64,000 bases of DNA, taken from positions 868,001-932,000 of the forward strand of contig JAFCIZ010000008.1 in NCBI GenBank assembly GCA_017871115.1. Reading direction: 5' to 3'. This stretch comes from Cunninghamella blakesleeana. Lineage: Eukaryota; Mucoromycota; Mucoromycetes; Mucorales; Cunninghamellaceae. The notes beneath the pieces were generated by a model, which worked only from the letters and a program-made list of their open reading frames with translations, was not told the DNA's origin and did no database searches. Position 1 is the first letter of the stretch; every line of letters begins with the position of its first letter. The translations under genes were made by a program, and so were the position numbers. Shown in pieces: positions 60,455 through 64,000 of the stretch.

Positions 60455-62482
60455 TTAACTAGCATGTTCAACCATTGTTGTTACTAATTTTCCATCCACA
60501 ATTGTTGTTTTAATTTGTTCTGGAACAGGGATTTCATTAAAGTCAGAATCTTCGGCTTCAGGATTTTCAGGTACCATGATATTTAAAGAAGAAGATTTGG
60601 CAGTCAAGATTTCTACACCTAAACATTCTTTGGATAAATAAATTTGACCTCCATCACTCTTGTCAATAGCAATAGTTGGTGTGACATGAAGTATTTGAAG
60701 ACCGAAAGATTTGCAGTTCACTATATCAACGGTAGATACAACTGAATCTAATGCAAGACCACACTTTGTACAAGAATCTAGTATAAATATAAAAACAATA
60801 TATATATAAATGAATATATATACGCATTTTTCTCTTTATTTTTTTTCTTTCTATCTTATATACGATGCAAGCCTACTTACCCATTGTAACAGCATTCACT
60901 TTTCCTTTGATTTGAATAGTGGAATTCTTACAACCATAAATATAAACAGCTTGATTAATAGCTGTATCCTCTATAATAATTTGTTGATTTCCATCATGAT
61001 TTTCAACAACCCATTTATTTGCTTCCAAGGTTGTTTTAGCAGGCTTCTTTAATACATATTTATTTGGTTTGCTAGGCGTAGGAGGAGCTTGTTTCTTACC
61101 ACTACCAAGTGTAGATGTAGAAGAAGATGTACGCAAAGATGGGTTTTTATGAGTCATTTGGCTCTTATCAACTTTACGAAGACCAGCTGTAACTCCTTCA
61201 CCACGATTGATTTCAGCAAAAACAGCAGCAGCGCCGGTTGGTTTTGATTCAGATTCGTTGTCAAATGTCATGACTGGAGGTGGAGGTGGGGGTGGAGGTG
61301 GGGGTGGAGCACCGCCTGTTTGTTGGTTAGGTGGATTAGTTTCGTTTGTAGGTGGTGGTGTAGCAGCAGAAGGTGGAGCTTCAGATGTAGTTGTTGATAG
61401 TAATTTCTTTCCAATATGAACTTCGGCATTATCACCTTTAGGATTCCATGTTAAACCTGTAGGGTAAGTTTCTTTGACATAAACTGCAAGCTGTTCAATG
61501 ATGTTAAGGAATGATCTAGCCCATTCTACATGTAAAGTGTCCCTATTATTAGAAAGATATAGTATATAATAAGTAATAAAATAAATAAATTAATCAATCA
61601 ATATAAGTTTATGAATTTTTTTTTTAAAAAAAATCATGCCATATATGTAATTCTATTATTTACTTTTCTTTAAATTCCTTGATAACACGGTTAGAATAAA
61701 ATTGAGCAGAATCTTTCATTTCACGAACGTGGGGAACAGGTGTTGGTGCCTATTTTTTTAATTAAAAAGCATTTATATATATTTATAAAGTTTCCTATTA
61801 ATTATATATCTATATATCCAATATTCACTCTTTTTATCCCTACGTGCACATATATATACTAAGGGTAATACTTTATACTTACAAAAGCAAACCAAGCAAA
61901 AGCAGAGCCAGCAGCACCAACTAAAGAAAGATGATTAAATAAGGGATGGCCACGGTTTTTATCTTTAATAGCTTCCAAATCAGTAATAGCCTTATTAAGA
62001 GGAGCAAATAATTTAGCGAAAGTAGGTGAGGACATGTCAGGTTTTTGAGATAAAGTTGAAATAAGAATAAATTCACGTTGGGCTTGAATAGCTTCGGTTA
62101 CAATAATAGCCTATATAGAACAGAAACCAAAATAAAAAAAAATATAAAATGAATAAATAAAATATAACTGCATAGATATATATACTCATATCATTATAAT
62201 TATCATTATTGCTATTATTACTTGTTCAGCAACAACATCACCAATTTCTTGAGATAACTTGATATATTTTTCTACAGCTTCTCCGATAATATCATCTTGC
62301 TTTTGTAATTGAGCAGGTATTTCATTAGCGTTGTTATTATTTGCTGCAGCAGGAGGTGGGGCATTATTAGATGAAGCTGTTACAGCTGAGGCAGATGATG
62401 AAGACATGGCCAAATCCTCAAGGCGAGTAGTGGCCACCTCTAATCGTTTTATAAGATTTGCTAAGGAATGAAATTCAGACAT
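60455..62482 (-). CDS. SRV2: Adenylyl cyclase-associated protein (CAP/Srv2)
   Basis: Five exons on minus: 62482-62222, 62110-61883, 61749-61664, 61542-60881 and 60777-60455, in phase, about 519 residues. CAP binds adenylyl cyclase and recycles cofilin-bound actin monomers. The N-terminus has the heptad-like cyclase-binding/oligomerisation motif LIKRLEVATTRLEDLA. The helical folded domain follows (LSQKPDMSSPTFAKL, DKNRGHPLFNHLSLVGA, WFAFAPTPVPHVREM, KDSAQFYSNRVIKEFKE). A polyproline stretch (ten prolines) and a WH2-like region (GLRKVDKSQMTHKNP) lie in the middle. The C-terminal beta-helix (CARP) is clear: KWVVENHDGNQQIIIED, QAVYIYGCKNSTIQIKGKVN, TKCGLALDSVVS, and GGQIYLSK near the end. All parts expected of a complete CAP are present. 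Confidence 0.96.
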
Positions 62483-63103
62483 GGAGTAAAAGTGATAATA
62501 AAAAACGAGGTAGAAGGGAAAAAAGGAAAAGAAAGCGAAAGAAAAAAAAAACTGAAGGAGTCCTATATAGAAAAAGCGGCATTTTAAAGTTTTAAAAATT
62601 AATTTTTAAATTTTAATATTTTTTTCTGTGTATATTAAATTAAATATGTTCATACTATGATAATCATATTAGTACGTGCCACTTGGCATTTTTTCTTAGT
62701 TAATATATAATATAGTAATAATGGTAGTTATATATTATTTAATAGCATATGAGAAAGTTAAAAGATAATTGTATTACTTGGCTATTTCTCTCGTTTTATT
62801 TATTAAATATAAAGTAATTTAGACCTAATTAACAAAAATGAGCATTTTATATACAGTATTAGCAAATTTAATAAGTTATATTTTTTTGTACATATCCTAA
62901 ACATTATTATGTTTTGTTGCTGTCGTTGTTTTACATTTTGATGGCAAAATATTAGGATGCTAAAAAGAAAAAGTTTATATGTATATATTTATAAATCAAA
63001 AAAGATAAAATAAAAGATATATATAAAAGCAGGTTGACTTTTTTATGTAACAGTATATATAGTTAAAAAAGCAAAAATAATCTTTTTTGTTTCTCTTTTG
63101 CTT
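62483..63103. other. Intergenic, no gene seen
   Basis: CAP promoter region (GA-rich on the plus strand at 62515-62550, i.e. pyrimidine-rich leader on minus) and the 3' region of the next gene. Nothing else recognised. Confidence 0.5.
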
Positions 63104-64000
63104 TTATAGTGATTTAGCAATATCTTCATAAATCGACATTGTAAAATAGATACGAAGAACTTTACCAAACGTATTTACTTGATCTGAAGTAGGGCCTAAT
63201 GGCCTAGTAGGGGGAATCCGATAATGATTTAAATGGTATTTAATAATAGAGATAGCTAATTCTGATGATCGATGCTTTTTTTTAATACCGTTTTTTAATG
63301 TATTGGAAACATCTGAAGGTAAAAGAGAAATGGCATACTTGATCATTGCAGGTTTCCATAGAGATTGAATTTCATCCCATAAAAATTTAGGTGGTCGATC
63401 GTTATCTAGTTCGTCAAATTCTACAGGTTGATATATATGCTGTTTGAATCGTTTGGTTAACCATTGTTCAAGAGCTTTCTTTTTAGCTAATTCAGTTGCT
63501 TTAATACTATCCACTTGTCTAAAATACTTATTTTTTCTATACATATAATAAAACAATATAAAGAATAAAAAAATCAGTAAATCACGTGAACCATTTCAAT
63601 ACTTAGTTTAAATCTTTTCTAAAAAAAAATAACGCTTACGGATAATCTGAATCACATTCTACAGAAAGACATTGAGCCAAACAAAAATCATAATCTGTAC
63701 ATCGGTTAAACCAATCTAATTCTCTGGTTGCATTAACTATTTTCTGAAGATCCCCAAAACCTTGTCGAATATACCGAGTGACTACCTTCATTCCATAAGG
63801 GATGGAGAGACCATATAAAAGAAGTTTTTTTTCTAAAAGAATTTTTCTCTTATTTTGTTCTAATAAAGTTAAAAAGCAGTAAAAAAAAAAAATGCATGAA
63901 TATATATAATAACATTTATTCATTTTTTTTTTCTCTCTCTTTGCCTTTGCTTTTGTCTATTTCCTTCATTTACCTTCTAATTCAAATGGATCATCCTGAG
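63104..64000 (-). CDS. Unrecognised protein, 3' part only (5' beyond the window)
   Basis: Three exon pieces on minus: 64000-63974 (open at the window edge), 63859-63640 and 63536-63104, in phase. The visible 226 or so residues read QDDPFELEE, then KILLEKKLLLYGLSIPYGMK, FGDLQKIVNATRELDWFNR, a cysteine-containing CTDYDFCLAQCLSVECDSDYP, then KKKALEQWLTKRFKQHIY, FLWDEIQSLWKPAMIKYAI, RPLGPTSDQVNTFGKVLRIY and a stop. I do not recognise the family; the cysteine spacing C-x5-C-x3-C-x4-C is not a standard zinc finger. The length of the whole protein is unknown. Splice phases fit, so a real gene is likely. Confidence 0.65.

Overview
The window is nuclear DNA of a filamentous fungus, most likely an early-diverging one (Mucoromycota, probably Mucorales). 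The evidence is very AT-rich DNA, genes broken by many short GT..AG introns (about 50-150 bases, donors mostly GTAAGT, GTAAAA or GTATGT), long intronic (AT)n and (AAT)n tracts, and protein-rich, single-copy eukaryotic genes on both strands. A putative GPI-anchored chitin deacetylase and a yapsin-like aspartic protease fit a chitosan-walled fungus. The genus cannot be read from the sequence. All exon models below were built by eye from splice consensus, reading phase and family knowledge; none was tested against RNA or a database. Layout, left to right. 1-2.9 kb: a decayed actin fragment followed by a full-length but highly divergent actin-like gene. 3.4-4.6 kb: a small SLX4-like nuclease scaffold. 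5.9-7.9 kb: a ZUP1/UFSP-type (C78) ubiquitin peptidase. 8.4-11.1 kb: mitochondrial Hsp70. 11.5-12.5 kb: PEX22. 13-14.7 kb: aspartic protease. 15.2-21.3 kb: cluster 1 of HET-domain loci, all on the minus strand and all damaged. 22.7-23.9 kb: an unrecognised low-complexity protein. 24.4-25.8 kb: snurportin-1. 26.1-26.8 kb: ELF1/ELOF1. 27.4-28.1 kb: another unrecognised low-complexity protein. 28.6-31.2 kb: NCA2. 31.9-34.5 kb: phosphoacetylglucosamine mutase. 35-36.4 kb: a ZIP9-like metal transporter. 38.5-40.7 kb: cystathionine beta-synthase. 41.1-45.8 kb: cluster 2 of HET-domain loci, plus strand, with two open copies flanking a relic. 47.1-49.1 kb: QTRT2. 49.5-51 kb: a fungal DUF-type protein. 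52-53.9 kb: chitin deacetylase. 55.1-59.3 kb: VPS53 in 16 exons. 60.5-62.5 kb: CAP/SRV2. 63.1-64 kb: the 3' part of an unrecognised gene. Most of the window is ordinary housekeeping sequence. The accessory signal is the six-member HET-like family. Both intact members begin with a short separate exon encoding three tandem PCNA-interacting-peptide (PIP-box)-like motifs, which is spliced to a HET domain and a conserved C-terminal region ending in FNIY. The three damaged minus-strand loci still carry decayed versions of the PIP exon. This points to an expanding and decaying recognition-type gene family with a replication-clamp-binding leader. The leader architecture and the decay pattern are directly visible; the function is inference. 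The second unusual locus is the actin-like gene, which lacks most of the DNase-I loop, has substitutions at ATP-site residues and carries a 17-codon tandem duplication.
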